Shown here in pieces: positions 29,989 through 38,919 of a stretch of DNA of 64,000 nt. The notes below the pieces were generated by a model that saw only the letters and a list, made by a program, of their open reading frames with translations, was not told where the DNA came from and searched no databases. Made by a program: the position numbers and the translations under genes. Every line of letters starts with the position of its first letter. The first letter of the stretch is position 1. Origin of the DNA: Caballeronia sp. dw_19 (GTDB taxonomy: Bacteria; Pseudomonadota; Gammaproteobacteria; Burkholderiales; Burkholderiaceae); NCBI RefSeq assembly GCF_018449515.1, contig NZ_JAAVUQ010000004.1:333497-397496 (forward strand). Direction: 5' to 3'.

Positions 29989-31104
29989 ATGGCTCACTTG
30001 TTCACATCGAAGAAAGTTGGCGCCTATACCCTCTCGCATCGTGTGGTCCTTGCACCGATGACCCGCCTGCGCACCATCCAGCCCGGCGACATCCCCAGCC
30101 CGATGATGGCCGACTTCTACGGCCAGCGCGCATCGAATGGCGGGCTCGAAATCATTGAAGGCGTCAGCATCTCGATCCCCGCACGCTCGTACCTGGGCGC
30201 CGCGAGCTTCTATCACGACGGGCAGATAGAAGGCTGGAAGGCCATCGCCAATGCTGTTCACGCCAAGGGTGGCCGCGCCTTCATGCAGCTCATCCACGGC
30301 GGCCGTCAAAGTCACGTCGAGATGACTGGCGGTGTTGATCCGGTCGCACCGTCTGTCGTCCCGTTCGACGGCGTCGCGCTGACCAAGGACGGATTCGTTC
30401 CGGCTTCACCGCATCGGGCGCTTGGCATTGAAGAGATTCCGGGCATTGTCGAAGAATTTCGCGTTGCAGCACAACGCGCGCTGGATGCAGGTTTCGATGG
30501 TGTCGAGCTTCACGGTGCGAACGGCTACCTGGTGGATCAGTTCATCCAGGACGGCACCAACAAGCGCACCGACGCTTACGGCGGCGGAATCGAAAACCGC
30601 GTCCGCTTCCTGCGCGAAACCGTTGAAGCCCTTATTTCCGTGTGGGGCGCGGATCGGGTCGGCGTGCGCATCTCGCCGTCAGGCGAATGGGGCGGCATCT
30701 CCGACAGCAATCCCGAAGCAACCTTCAGCTACGTCGCGAAGGTCCTCGACGAATACAAGATCGCGTATCTGCATGTGATCGAGCCGCGCATCAAGGGCGA
30801 TGAAACGCTGCATGAAGGGCAAGCGCCCGTTGCAACGAAGTATCTGCGTGCGCACTTCTCCGGTCCAATCATCGCGGCCGGCGGTTTCGACGGCGACAGC
30901 GCCGAGGCGATCGTGGCATCCGGCGATGCAGACCTGGTCGCATTCGGCCGTCACTTCTCGTCGAATCCTGATTTGCCGTATCGTCTGGAGCACAAGCTGC
31001 CGCTCACACCGTATGTCCGCGCCGCGTTCTGGGGCGGCGATGAAAAGCATTACTCGGATTTTCCCGCTTATTTGCCTACTGTAGAAGTCGCAGAAGCCGT
31101 GTGA
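29989..31104 (+). CDS. Old Yellow Enzyme family ene-reductase (first copy)
   Basis: 371 residues, FMN-binding TIM barrel. Near the N-terminus is VLAPMTRLR; the substrate-binding pair is His and Asn in VELHGANGYLVDQFIQDGTN; DAYGGGIENR and the phosphate-binding IIAAGGFDG follow. It reduces activated C=C bonds, or nitro groups and nitrate esters, with NAD(P)H. AAGG lies upstream of the ATG. Compare the second OYE at 36113, which differs in the active-site pair. Confidence 0.9.
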   Translation: MAHLFTSKKVGAYTLSHRVVLAPMTRLRTIQPGDIPSPMMADFYGQRASNGGLEIIEGVSISIPARSYLGAASFYHDGQIEGWKAIANAVHAKGGRAFMQLIHGGRQSHVEMTGGVDPVAPSVVPFDGVALTKDGFVPASPHRALGIEEIPGIVEEFRVAAQRALDAGFDGVELHGANGYLVDQFIQDGTNKRTDAYGGGIENRVRFLRETVEALISVWGADRVGVRISPSGEWGGISDSNPEATFSYVAKVLDEYKIAYLHVIEPRIKGDETLHEGQAPVATKYLRAHFSGPIIAAGGFDGDSAEAIVASGDADLVAFGRHFSSNPDLPYRLEHKLPLTPYVRAAFWGGDEKHYSDFPAYLPTVEVAEAV

Positions 31105-31128
31105 ACCGGATGGCGCTTCGGCGCCGCG

Positions 31129-31161
31129 CTTGAACCCAGCTTGGACCCAGCTTGGACCCAC
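31129..31161. repeat. Three tandem copies of an 11-bp unit between two genes
   Basis: CTTGAACCCAG, CTTGGACCCAG and CTTGGACCCAC follow each other exactly between the OYE stop and the ribosome binding site of the quinone reductase gene. Confidence 0.8.
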
Positions 31162-31178
31162 TTACTCTGGAGAGTCTC

Positions 31179-32168
31179 ATGTCACGCACCATCAAGTTTG
31201 CCAAAGCCGGCGGTCCCGAAGTCCTCGAATTCGTGGAGACAACAGTACCCGCTCCCGGTCCGACCGAAGTTCGCATCAACGTCAAGGCAATCGGCATCAA
31301 TCGCGCCGAGGCGATGTGGCGCTCGGACGCGTATATCGAACCCGTCAAGTTCCCGGCCGGTCTTGGGTACGAAGCAGCGGGTATTGTCGATGCAGTGGGC
31401 AGCGACGTCACCGGCCTCGCGCCCGGCGACAAGGTCAGCCTGATTCCATCGTTCTCGATGAATCAGTACTTCACGTACGGCGAAGTCATCGTGGCGCCTG
31501 ACTATGCAGTCGTCAAGCATCCGGAATCGCTTTCGTATGCCGAAGCGGCATCGGTCTGGATGATGTTCGTGACGGCTTACGGCGCGCTCATCGAAGATGC
31601 GAAAGTAGGCAAGGGCGATTTTGTCATCATCCCGGCAGCGTCGAGCAGCGTTGGACTCGCGGCGATCCAGATTGCCAACTACGCCGGCGCCACGTCCATC
31701 GCGACAACGCGCACGGCCGACAAGAAACAGCAGTTGCTCGATGCGGGCGCGGCGCACGTTATTGTCACGGACGAGACTGACCTGGTCGAAGAGGTCAAGC
31801 GAATCACGGACGGCCAGGGTGCGCGCGTGGTGTTCGACCCAGTCGGCGGTCCGAACTTCCCGAAGCTGATTTCCGCGCTGTCGTTCCAGGGCATTGCGTA
31901 CATCTATGGCGCGCTTAGCGAGGGTGTGACGCCCCTGCCCGTGCTGGACATGATCGCCAAGATGATCACCGTCAAGGCTCACAACATCTGGCTGACGAGC
32001 GGAGACGCGACACGTCGGAAGGCTGCGGTGGAGTACGTGCTGAAGGGACTTGAGAGCGGCGCGCTCAAACCGGTGATTGATCGCACTTTCACGTTCGACG
32101 AAATTGTCGACGTGCATCGCTATCTGGAAACCAACGGCCAGTTCGGCAAGATCGTGGTGACCGTATAA
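31179..32168 (+). CDS. Zinc-free MDR alcohol dehydrogenase / quinone oxidoreductase
   Basis: 329 residues from the ATG at 31179 (GGAGAG upstream). The N-terminal GroES-like domain lacks zinc-ligand cysteines. The nucleotide-binding domain has AASSSVGLAAIQIANYAGAT and DPVGGPNFPKLI. The family reduces quinones or enones with NADPH. It follows the OYE directly, so the two probably act on related electrophilic substrates. Confidence 0.85.
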   Translation: MSRTIKFAKAGGPEVLEFVETTVPAPGPTEVRINVKAIGINRAEAMWRSDAYIEPVKFPAGLGYEAAGIVDAVGSDVTGLAPGDKVSLIPSFSMNQYFTYGEVIVAPDYAVVKHPESLSYAEAASVWMMFVTAYGALIEDAKVGKGDFVIIPAASSSVGLAAIQIANYAGATSIATTRTADKKQQLLDAGAAHVIVTDETDLVEEVKRITDGQGARVVFDPVGGPNFPKLISALSFQGIAYIYGALSEGVTPLPVLDMIAKMITVKAHNIWLTSGDATRRKAAVEYVLKGLESGALKPVIDRTFTFDEIVDVHRYLETNGQFGKIVVTV

Positions 32169-32267
32169 GCAAAAGCGCCGCCGCCCGGTCGCGGGCGCTG
32201 GCACCCGATGAAGGGCCGTGCGATCGCAGGACTTGCTTTCGCGCTGGCCGACCAAGGAGCAAACGAA

Positions 32268-33017
32268 ATGACCAACCATCCTGTTGTACTCATCACGGGC
32301 GCGCTGACCGGCATCGGTCGCGCCGCCGCCTTTGCATTCGCCCGCGAAAACGCGCGGATTGTGGTGTCGGGCCGCCGCGTTGAAGAAGGCCGGAAGCTCG
32401 CCGCCGAACTGAACGCACTCGGCGCGGAAGCTGAATTCTTTCAGGCAGATGTCCGCTTTGAAGACGATGTGCGCAATCTGGTCGACGGCGCAGTGGCCCG
32501 CTTCGGGCGGCTCGATGTAGCGGTCAACGCTGCGGGCGCTGAAGGCGAGTCGGCGCCCGTGATGGAGCAGACGCCCGAGCGCTACGCAGCCGTCTTCGAT
32601 ACCAATGTGCTCGGCACGCTGCTTGGCATGAAACACGAACTGCGCGTGATGACCGCGCAAGGCAGCGGCAGTATCGTCAATATCTCGTCGACAATGGGCG
32701 CGCGCGGCGCGGCAGGCGCGTCGATCTACGTGGCCAGCAAGCACGCGGTGGAGGGTCTTACGAAGTCTGCGGCGCTGGAGGCTGCGGCGTTCGGTGTACG
32801 GGTCAATGCCGTCGCCCCCGGTCCCGTGGAGACTGCAATGCTGAATCGCCTGACAGTAAATGCGGAACGCAAAGCGGCCTTTCTCGCGGCCGTCCCGCTC
32901 AAACGCGCTGGAACGCCTGAAGAAATCGCCGACGCCATTGTGTTCGTTTCGTCCGACAAGTCGAGCTTCATGACCGGCGAAGTCCTCAGGGTCAATGGCG
33001 GACGAACCGCGTCGTAA
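32268..33017 (+). CDS. Short-chain dehydrogenase/reductase (second SDR of the cluster)
   Basis: 249 residues from the ATG at 32268 with AAGGAG upstream. Cofactor loop TGALTGIGR (10-18), Arg in VVSGRRVEEG suggesting NADP, NAAGAEGESAP, a catalytic Ser region in IVNISSTMGARG, then YVASKHAVEGL and SFMTGEVLRVNGG. A classical SDR; the substrate is unknown. It lies 28 bp before the NIPSNAP gene. Confidence 0.85.
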   Translation: MTNHPVVLITGALTGIGRAAAFAFARENARIVVSGRRVEEGRKLAAELNALGAEAEFFQADVRFEDDVRNLVDGAVARFGRLDVAVNAAGAEGESAPVMEQTPERYAAVFDTNVLGTLLGMKHELRVMTAQGSGSIVNISSTMGARGAAGASIYVASKHAVEGLTKSAALEAAAFGVRVNAVAPGPVETAMLNRLTVNAERKAAFLAAVPLKRAGTPEEIADAIVFVSSDKSSFMTGEVLRVNGGRTAS

Positions 33018-33045
33018 TACCTTTGATATCCCCAGGAGATAACCG

Positions 33046-33366
33046 ATGCTTTACGAAATCAGAACCTATACCTTCAAACCGTTGCGTGCCGCCGAATGGC
33101 TTGCGTTATACAAAAGCGAAGCCCTGCCGCTTCAGAAGGAATTCCTGGGCGAACTGATCGGCTTCTTCACCACCGAGATTGGCGACATCAGCCAGATCGT
33201 TCATATCTGGGCGTACAAGAGCCTGGACGATCGGCTCGAGCGCCGCGACAGGATGGCAGCCGACAGCCGCTGGCAAGCATTCGGCAGCAAGGTGAAAGAA
33301 AAGGACATTCTCGTCAGCATGGAGTCGCGGATCATGCGGCCCACGGATTTCTCGCCGCTGAAATAG
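33046..33366 (+). CDS. NIPSNAP-family protein
   Basis: 106 residues. It begins MLYEIRTYTFKPL and contains GFFTTEIGDISQIVHIWAYK, hallmarks of the NIPSNAP ferredoxin-like fold. Family members are found in aromatic and ketone catabolic clusters. Some may be small enzymes or binding proteins, but no reaction can be named. CCAGGAG precedes the ATG. Confidence 0.8.
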   Translation: MLYEIRTYTFKPLRAAEWLALYKSEALPLQKEFLGELIGFFTTEIGDISQIVHIWAYKSLDDRLERRDRMAADSRWQAFGSKVKEKDILVSMESRIMRPTDFSPLK

Positions 33367-33448
33367 TGTAACCAATCAAAGGAACACGCAGCCTTCAGGT
33401 TCGTCATGCGGACCGGTGGCGACGCCCTACATAGCGATGGTGAACAGC

Positions 33449-33943
33449 ATGTCTACTCCGCTTTTCGATGATCTCCCCGCATCGCTCAAGAGCGTGCAAA
33501 CCCGCCCTCTGTTCGTCATGCGACTAGATGTGAAACCGATTGTGATCGTCGGTGAAACGCCGGGGCCGTTTCGTCGCGTGGGAATTGTGCCGTCGGGGAC
33601 ATTTGCCGGCGAACGGCTGTCCGGCAAGGTGCTGGACGGCGGCAGCGACTGGCAAACCGTTCGCGGCGACGCAAGCACGACGCTCGACGTGCGCCTGATC
33701 CTGCAAACCGACGACGGCGTGAACCTGACGATGGCGTATCGCGGCGTACGTCACGGACCCGTTGACGTCATTCAACGACTGGAAAAAGGCGAGGAAGTCG
33801 ACCCGGCGAGCTACTATTTCCGGATCAACCCCATGTTCGAAGCGCCCGCAGGAAAGTATGAGTGGCTGAACCGGATCATCGCCGTGGGGACGGGACACCG
33901 GTTCGCCTATGGGCCTGTTTACAGCGTTTTTGAAGTCCTGTAG
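33449..33943 (+). CDS. DUF3237-family protein
   Basis: About 164 residues, with the DUF3237 signatures GPFRRVGIVPSGTFAGERLS, GSDWQTVRGDASTTLDVRL and YYFRINPMFEAPAGKYEWLN. The start is uncertain: ATG at 33449 (MSTPLFDDLPASL) fits the family N-terminus, while 33437 and a GTG at 33416 are in frame. It is the last gene of the plus-strand run. Function is unknown; homologues sit in degradation clusters. Confidence 0.78.
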   Translation: MSTPLFDDLPASLKSVQTRPLFVMRLDVKPIVIVGETPGPFRRVGIVPSGTFAGERLSGKVLDGGSDWQTVRGDASTTLDVRLILQTDDGVNLTMAYRGVRHGPVDVIQRLEKGEEVDPASYYFRINPMFEAPAGKYEWLNRIIAVGTGHRFAYGPVYSVFEVL

Positions 33944-33985
33944 CCGGTTCGCCGCCGGCTTCCTTCTTCCACAGAACCCGCAATG

Positions 33986-34711
33986 CTAGCCGGCGTGCGT
34001 TGACTGCGGCCACAGCGTGCGGCCGAAAAAGGTCAGCGTCCGGTCCCACGCCAGTTGCGACCAGACCGGATCGAACTGGGTCCTGGCAATACGGCCCGGG
34101 CCGACCGCTGTTTCGTTGGCGAACGCATGATGCGCAAGATAGCGATGAAACTCGACGTCGACCTTGGCCTCGGTCAGCTTGCTCTCCAGTGCGTCGACCG
34201 TTTCAGCCGGGAAGAACTCGTCCTGTGTGGCCCAGTGACCAAGCACGGGTGCCTTGATCTTCGATGCATCGACGTATTCGAGCGGCGGGAAGCCGTACCA
34301 CACCGTCCCGGCGGATAGGTCAGGGACATGACAGAGGGCCAGCAGCGTGAGCGCGCCGCCCATGCAATAGCCGGTCACGCCGACCCGCTCCGACTGCGCC
34401 TTGAGGTACTTCACGGCACCCGCTATGTCCTGACCGGCAGCATCCGCGAAATCGAGTGCGCCCAGCAGGTGGCTGGCCTCTTCCTCTTCAACGGTGGTTT
34501 TTCCGCGAAATAGATCGGGAACCAGCGCCAGATAACCGGATTGCGCGAAGCGGTCTGCCACGCCGCGGATCTGGTCATTCAAGCCCCACCATTCCTGAAT
34601 CACGACGATGGCAGGCGCGCCCTCCAGTTTCTGCGGTTTGGCCAAATAACCCTGAACGTCTTTCCCGTCAGGGCGTTGATAGGTGATCATGGATCCTGGT
34701 GACTGTTTCAT
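33986..34711 (-). CDS. Dienelactone hydrolase-family protein
   Basis: 241 residues from the ATG at 34711, with GAGG about 8 nt upstream. The nucleophile is Cys116 in GVTGYCMGGALTLLA, the pattern of dienelactone hydrolase rather than a serine esterase. The acid/base residues are probably in GHWATQDEFFPAETVD and LAHHAFANE. The family hydrolyses cyclic lactones such as dienelactone. It is convergent with the oxidoreductase run, so it is not obviously part of it. Confidence 0.85.
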   Translation of the reverse strand: MKQSPGSMITYQRPDGKDVQGYLAKPQKLEGAPAIVVIQEWWGLNDQIRGVADRFAQSGYLALVPDLFRGKTTVEEEEASHLLGALDFADAAGQDIAGAVKYLKAQSERVGVTGYCMGGALTLLALCHVPDLSAGTVWYGFPPLEYVDASKIKAPVLGHWATQDEFFPAETVDALESKLTEAKVDVEFHRYLAHHAFANETAVGPGRIARTQFDPVWSQLAWDRTLTFFGRTLWPQSTHAG

Positions 34712-35118
34712 GACATGGTCCTCGATTGGGCGGAACCGGTAGCATAGCGCCAGTGGCACGGGTACGCATACTGCGGTCAGTTGTCAATGAGCAAGGGCAT
34801 TGCTCTCGCTGGCCGGATTGGTGACGCAACGGGCAATCCTCGCGATCCGCGCCCTAACAAAGCGTCGCAGGATGATCGCGCGGGGTTGCACCGTCAAGAG
34901 GAAAACCGGCTGAATGGATCGCGGACTAACGGTTGCCGAATACATCGCATTCCTTATTTTTATTAAATGCGGTCGTCATGCGATAGCGGCCACCGCAGTT
35001 TGAACGGCAATCAAGGCCCAGAAGCCGCAATACCATTTCGGATGACAACGTTGAGGCCCGGTTCACAGGTTACGCCTGCCGGTGCTACAGCAACTAAGAT
35101 CGGGCGCCAAAGACCTCG
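34712..35118. other. Intergenic region, nothing assigned
   Basis: About 400 bp between the divergently spaced minus-strand hydrolase gene start and the LysR stop. There are only short frames without ribosome binding sites. It presumably contains the hydrolase promoter; no clear motif or repeat is seen. Confidence 0.4.
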
Positions 35119-36009
35119 TCAATTGAGCCGCGCCTTGATGAAATCGATGAACAAGCGGGTCCTGGCCGGCAAGAGCCGGGTATCGGTAATCGCGTGCACC
35201 TGGATCGGCGCAAGACTCCACTCCGGAAGTACCCGCCGTAGACGTCCCGACGCTACATCCTCGCGCGCAAGCTCCGTATCGAGCACGGCGATACCCACAC
35301 CCGCCATCGCCAGCGCACGGCTCAGGCCGACACTGTTCATCCTGAAGCGCGACGCAATCATCACATTGACCACCTCGTCCCCGCGATGAAGGGTTCTCGA
35401 CACGTCCCCCTGGCTCGTCGCCGCTTGCCCGATGCACAGCACGTGATGCGTCAGGTCGTCGGGATGGATCAGCGGCGCGGCGGCCTTGAGATAGTCGGGC
35501 GATGCATAGAGATAACGTGGCAACAGCGCGATCTGCCGTGCGACAAGCGTTGATGGCGTTGTCGGCGGCGGTCCCATGCGAATGGCGAGATCGAACGGAT
35601 CGCTCTGCAAGTCCACGCGTCGCGGCGTCAGGTCGAATTCGAAACTGATGAGCGGATAAGCCTTCGCGAACTCGCTCAGGATCGGCGCGAGATAACCGGT
35701 CGCGAGATCGACCGGCATCGACACCCGCAGCGTGCCGCTTGGACGTTCCACTACATCGAGCAGGGATTCGTGCGCGATGCGTGCCTCTTCGACAATGCTC
35801 TGACACCGCTTGAAATACACCTCGCCCGCCGCGGTGAGTTCGACCTTGCGCGTCGAGCGATGAAGCAACTGGAGGCCAATCGTCTTTTCCAGTTCCGATA
35901 TATGTCGCGACAGCGTTGAATTGGGCATATCCAGCGCTTCGGCCGCGCCCCTGAAGCTTTTGGTCCGGGCGACTTCCACGAATAACCGCATATAGCTCAA
36001 CAGTTCCAC
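35119..36009 (-). CDS. LysR-family regulator divergent from the second OYE
   Basis: 296 residues: helix-turn-helix with ELLSYMRLFVEVARTKSFRG and NSTLSRHISELEKTIGLQLL, and an effector domain from about residue 90 (GTLRVSMPVDLATGYLAPIL). It belongs by sequence to the CrgA/PA-type group. It faces the OYE-quinone reductase pair at 36113 across 103 bp and most likely controls it. Confidence 0.85.
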   Translation of the reverse strand: MELLSYMRLFVEVARTKSFRGAAEALDMPNSTLSRHISELEKTIGLQLLHRSTRKVELTAAGEVYFKRCQSIVEEARIAHESLLDVVERPSGTLRVSMPVDLATGYLAPILSEFAKAYPLISFEFDLTPRRVDLQSDPFDLAIRMGPPPTTPSTLVARQIALLPRYLYASPDYLKAAAPLIHPDDLTHHVLCIGQAATSQGDVSRTLHRGDEVVNVMIASRFRMNSVGLSRALAMAGVGIAVLDTELAREDVASGRLRRVLPEWSLAPIQVHAITDTRLLPARTRLFIDFIKARLN

Positions 36010-36018
36010 GATGATTGC

Positions 36019-36030
36019 TCCACTGGTGGA
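36019..36030. promoter_or_regulatory. Inverted repeat next to the LysR start
   Basis: TCCAC-TG-GTGGA, 10 bp upstream of the LysR ATG and about 85 bp before the OYE ATG. A candidate LysR operator half-site; the sequence around it also fits a loose T-N11-A pattern. Confidence 0.35.
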
Positions 36031-36112
36031 TCACTGTTTTCAAGTATAGCTATTTATCCCTTGGATGGATCAATGCAACATGTCTCTACACCTTCTCAAT
36101 CAAGGAATCGAC

Positions 36113-37180
36113 ATGAACCCGCTCTTCAGCACTACCCGGATTGGCCGCTACACGCTTCGCAATCGCCTTGTCATGGCGCCGATGACCCGCTCACGCGCCG
36201 ATGACACCACGGGCGTGCCCTCGCCCATGGCGGTGGACTACTACGGCCAGCGCGCCGACGCCGGCCTGATCATTACGGAAGGCACCTATCCCGCGCCGAT
36301 GGGCAAAGGCTACGTGCGCACGCCGGGCATCCATTCCGAGGCGCAGATCGATGCCTGGAAGCATGTCACCGATGCGGTGCATGCCAAGGGCGGCCTTATC
36401 TTCCTGCAGCTCATGCACACCGGCCGCATCTCTCATCCGAGCCTGTTGCCGAACGGCGCGACGCCCGTCGCGCCTTCGGCAATCCGTCCCGCCGGCACGG
36501 TATTCACCGCGACGGGACCGCAAGAGTTTGTACAACCGCGCGCCCTTGAGACCGATGAGATAGCGGATATCGTCCAGGCGTATCGGCTTGCCACGCGCAA
36601 CGCGCTGACTGCAGGCTTCGACGGCGTTGAATTGCATGCGGCCTCGGGGTATCTGCCCGAGCAGTTTTTGTCATCGGGAACGAACCAGCGGACCGATCTT
36701 TACGGCGGCTCGCTTACCAATCGCGCGCGCTTCATCCTGGAAGTATTGGGCGCGATGTCTCAGGAAGCGGGCAGCGACCGCGTCGGTATCAAGATCGCGC
36801 CTGAAATGGGCTTCAACGATGTAACCGATGCAACACCGCAGGAGACCTATCGTTATCTCGTGGAGCAACTTGCCGCGCTCAAGCTGGCGTATCTGCATGT
36901 GGCGAAGACCAAGAGCGAATTCGATTACCGCACGTTCCTTCGTCCGTTGTTCGGTGGCCCCTATCTGGCAGGCGGCGGACTGACCAGCGAGAGCGCGCAA
37001 ACGCTGATCGAGCAGGACAACGCGGATGCAACCGTGTTTGGCAGCCTCTATCTCGCCAACCCGGATTTGCCACAGCGCTTTCTCGCCGATGCACCGTTCA
37101 ACACCCCCGAGCGCGACACGTTTTATTCGCCCGGACCGACTGGATATATCGACTATCCGACACTGGAGAAAACTCAATGA
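36113..37180 (+). CDS. Old Yellow Enzyme family ene-reductase (second copy)
   Basis: 355 residues from the ATG at 36113 with AAGGA upstream. FMN TIM barrel: RLVMAPMTRSRA, QLMHTGRISHP, GTNQRTDLYGG, and YLAGGGLTSESA. The substrate-anchoring pair is His175 and, three residues on, Ser178 (VELHAASGYLPEQF) where most family members have Asn or His. It reduces activated alkenes or nitro compounds. Its stop overlaps the next gene (ATGA), giving a two-gene operon. Confidence 0.88.
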   Translation: MNPLFSTTRIGRYTLRNRLVMAPMTRSRADDTTGVPSPMAVDYYGQRADAGLIITEGTYPAPMGKGYVRTPGIHSEAQIDAWKHVTDAVHAKGGLIFLQLMHTGRISHPSLLPNGATPVAPSAIRPAGTVFTATGPQEFVQPRALETDEIADIVQAYRLATRNALTAGFDGVELHAASGYLPEQFLSSGTNQRTDLYGGSLTNRARFILEVLGAMSQEAGSDRVGIKIAPEMGFNDVTDATPQETYRYLVEQLAALKLAYLHVAKTKSEFDYRTFLRPLFGGPYLAGGGLTSESAQTLIEQDNADATVFGSLYLANPDLPQRFLADAPFNTPERDTFYSPGPTGYIDYPTLEKTQ

Positions 37181-38100
37181 ACCGCGCTCTTCGTATCCAC
37201 GCCTACGGCGGTCCTGACGCCGTGAAGATTGACAGCATCGCGATGCCGGCCGCCGCTTCAGGCGAGGTCGTGGTTCACGTCAAGGCCGCGGGAATCAACG
37301 GTCTCGACTGGAAGATCCGCGACGGCTGGTTGCAAAACGATTTCCCGTTGCCCCTCCTCGCGACACTCGGCGTTGAGCTCGCCGGCGAAGTGATTGAAGT
37401 CGGCGCCGGCGTGAGCGGGTTCGTTATCGGCGACCGGGTCATGGGGCCCGTGGGTGGAATCGGCGCCTATGCCGATTTCATAGCAATCGCCTCGAACACG
37501 CTGGTGAAAACGCCTGCCAGCCTGACCGACGAGCTTGCTGCGGCTATCCCCGTTGGGGCGCTGACCGCATGGCAGGCGTTGTTCGAAGCGGGAGAACTGA
37601 AACGCGGCCAGACCGTATTGATTCATGGCGCGGCCGGCGGCGTGGGGAGTTTCGCCGTCCAGTTCGCGCGCCGTGCCGGGGCGCGTGTCATAGCGACAGC
37701 TCAGGGCATCAACGCGGGTTATCTGCGTGGGTTGGGTGCGGATGAAGTCATCAACTATCGGACTTCGTCGTTCTGGGAGCGGACCAGGGACATCGATCTG
37801 GTGCTTGATCTGGTGGGCGGCTCGGCGCTCGCCAACTCGTGGCAAGTGATAACCGATGCGGGAAGAATCGTGAGCACGGCCGCGCCGGATATTGCAGCCC
37901 ATACGCCAGCGGGCAAGCACGGTATCTGGTTTCAGATGCGACCCGATGCGGCCCAACTTGCAGAGATTGTGAGCCTGGTCGATCAAGGCGCGGTGAAAGT
38001 GGAAGTATCGGAAGCCGCTGGATTGAGCGACGCTGCCGCTGCGATCGAGCGCAACAAGACGGGACATGGACCGGGGAAAGCGGTGATCCTGTTTCAATGA
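37177..38100 (+). CDS. NADPH:quinone oxidoreductase-like MDR protein
   Basis: 307 residues. GroES-like N-terminus (ALRIHAYGGPDAVKIDSIAM) without zinc ligands; nucleotide-binding loop GAAGGVGSFAVQFARRAGAR; DLVLDLVGGSALANS. Translationally coupled to the second OYE. A typical zinc-independent quinone or enal reductase; the substrate is unknown. A strong hairpin follows the stop codon. Confidence 0.87.
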   Translation: MNRALRIHAYGGPDAVKIDSIAMPAAASGEVVVHVKAAGINGLDWKIRDGWLQNDFPLPLLATLGVELAGEVIEVGAGVSGFVIGDRVMGPVGGIGAYADFIAIASNTLVKTPASLTDELAAAIPVGALTAWQALFEAGELKRGQTVLIHGAAGGVGSFAVQFARRAGARVIATAQGINAGYLRGLGADEVINYRTSSFWERTRDIDLVLDLVGGSALANSWQVITDAGRIVSTAAPDIAAHTPAGKHGIWFQMRPDAAQLAEIVSLVDQGAVKVEVSEAAGLSDAAAAIERNKTGHGPGKAVILFQ

Positions 38101-38103
38101 ATA

Positions 38104-38137
38104 ATGACTTCGCTGTGGGGAGCCGCAGCGAAGTCAT
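38104..38137 (+). terminator. Hairpin terminator after the second OYE operon
   Basis: Perfect 12-bp stem ATGACTTCGCTG / CAGCGAAGTCAT around a 10-nt loop, beginning 4 bp after the stop. Only CCTT follows, so the U-tract is weak. Confidence 0.6.
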
Positions 38138-38203
38138 CCTTACCGATCAAGATGATCGTGGCTGGTCAAACCGTGCCCCCAATCCACGGCATCAAACCGC
38201 AGG

Positions 38204-38659
38204 TCATTGAGCCCCGAATTCACGTACGCGATGCCAGTTTTCATCGGCATGTCCTTCCGGGTTGCCCTCTTGTTGCCAGAGCACATACGCACGTTCGCTA
38301 AGGTGCTGGTGGGCGGCGCGTTGCCAATAGTCGTCGGCCCGCCCCTCAGGGCAACCATCCTGTTCCCACAAAAAGTAGGCGCGCATGCGGATGCCCTGCT
38401 CCAGACCCTGTCTCGTTTCCGAACTATTGTCCAGATCGTCGCCATAAGACGCCAGTTGACCACCTCGCCCCACGTGAACCCTTGCGCTCAAGCTTGGCAG
38501 TTCGGCATCGGGCACCAGGCGCCCGTGAGCCGCTGCCTCCAGTGCCTTTGCTTCGTATCGCGCATCATCAGGGGAATCATCCGCCTGCCCAAGCGTGACT
38601 GGGTAGGTATGAATAACCGTTCCGCTGCCGTCCAACACATCAATCAAGCGCTCCGCCAT
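38204..38659 (-). CDS. Protein with two DUF2934 repeats
   Basis: 151 residues from the ATG at 38659 with GGGGAG upstream. The N-terminal half is unassigned (MAERLIDVLDGSG...). The C-terminal half has two DUF2934 motifs, RAYFLWEQDGCPEGRADDYW and RAYVLWQQEGNPEGHADENW. DUF2934 proteins are small, common in rhizobia and Burkholderia, and without known activity. Convergent with the quinone reductase gene. Confidence 0.72.
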   Translation of the reverse strand: MAERLIDVLDGSGTVIHTYPVTLGQADDSPDDARYEAKALEAAAHGRLVPDAELPSLSARVHVGRGGQLASYGDDLDNSSETRQGLEQGIRMRAYFLWEQDGCPEGRADDYWQRAAHQHLSERAYVLWQQEGNPEGHADENWHRVREFGAQ

Positions 38660-38919
38660 TGCCGTGCTCCCCAAGGGTGTTTGCCGAACCGTCGCTATCA
38701 AAGAACGAGGTAACCCGGATACAGACGCCGCGGAACCTCAGCCCTGTGCGGCTCGCCAATCACATCTGCTCATCTTCCACGATGGACCGGCGTTCCCTCG
38801 CCTTACATAAAGACGTTGCGCAAGGATCGATCCACGTGAACAAAATTCAGCATCAATCAGTCGGCGAACCCGGCCGAACCGCTCAGCGTGTCGGGTTTGC
38901 CACGCGGGCGGCTCTTCTC

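Noticed and set aside
31182..32744. 520-codon minus-strand open frame
   Set aside because: It lies antisense to the quinone reductase and SDR genes, which have clear motifs and ribosome binding sites. Its Arg/His-rich composition is typical of GC-rich shadow frames.
35063..36043. 326-codon minus-strand frame overlapping the LysR gene
   Set aside because: Another frame of the same strand; the LysR frame (35119-36009) has the helix-turn-helix and effector domain, and this one has none.
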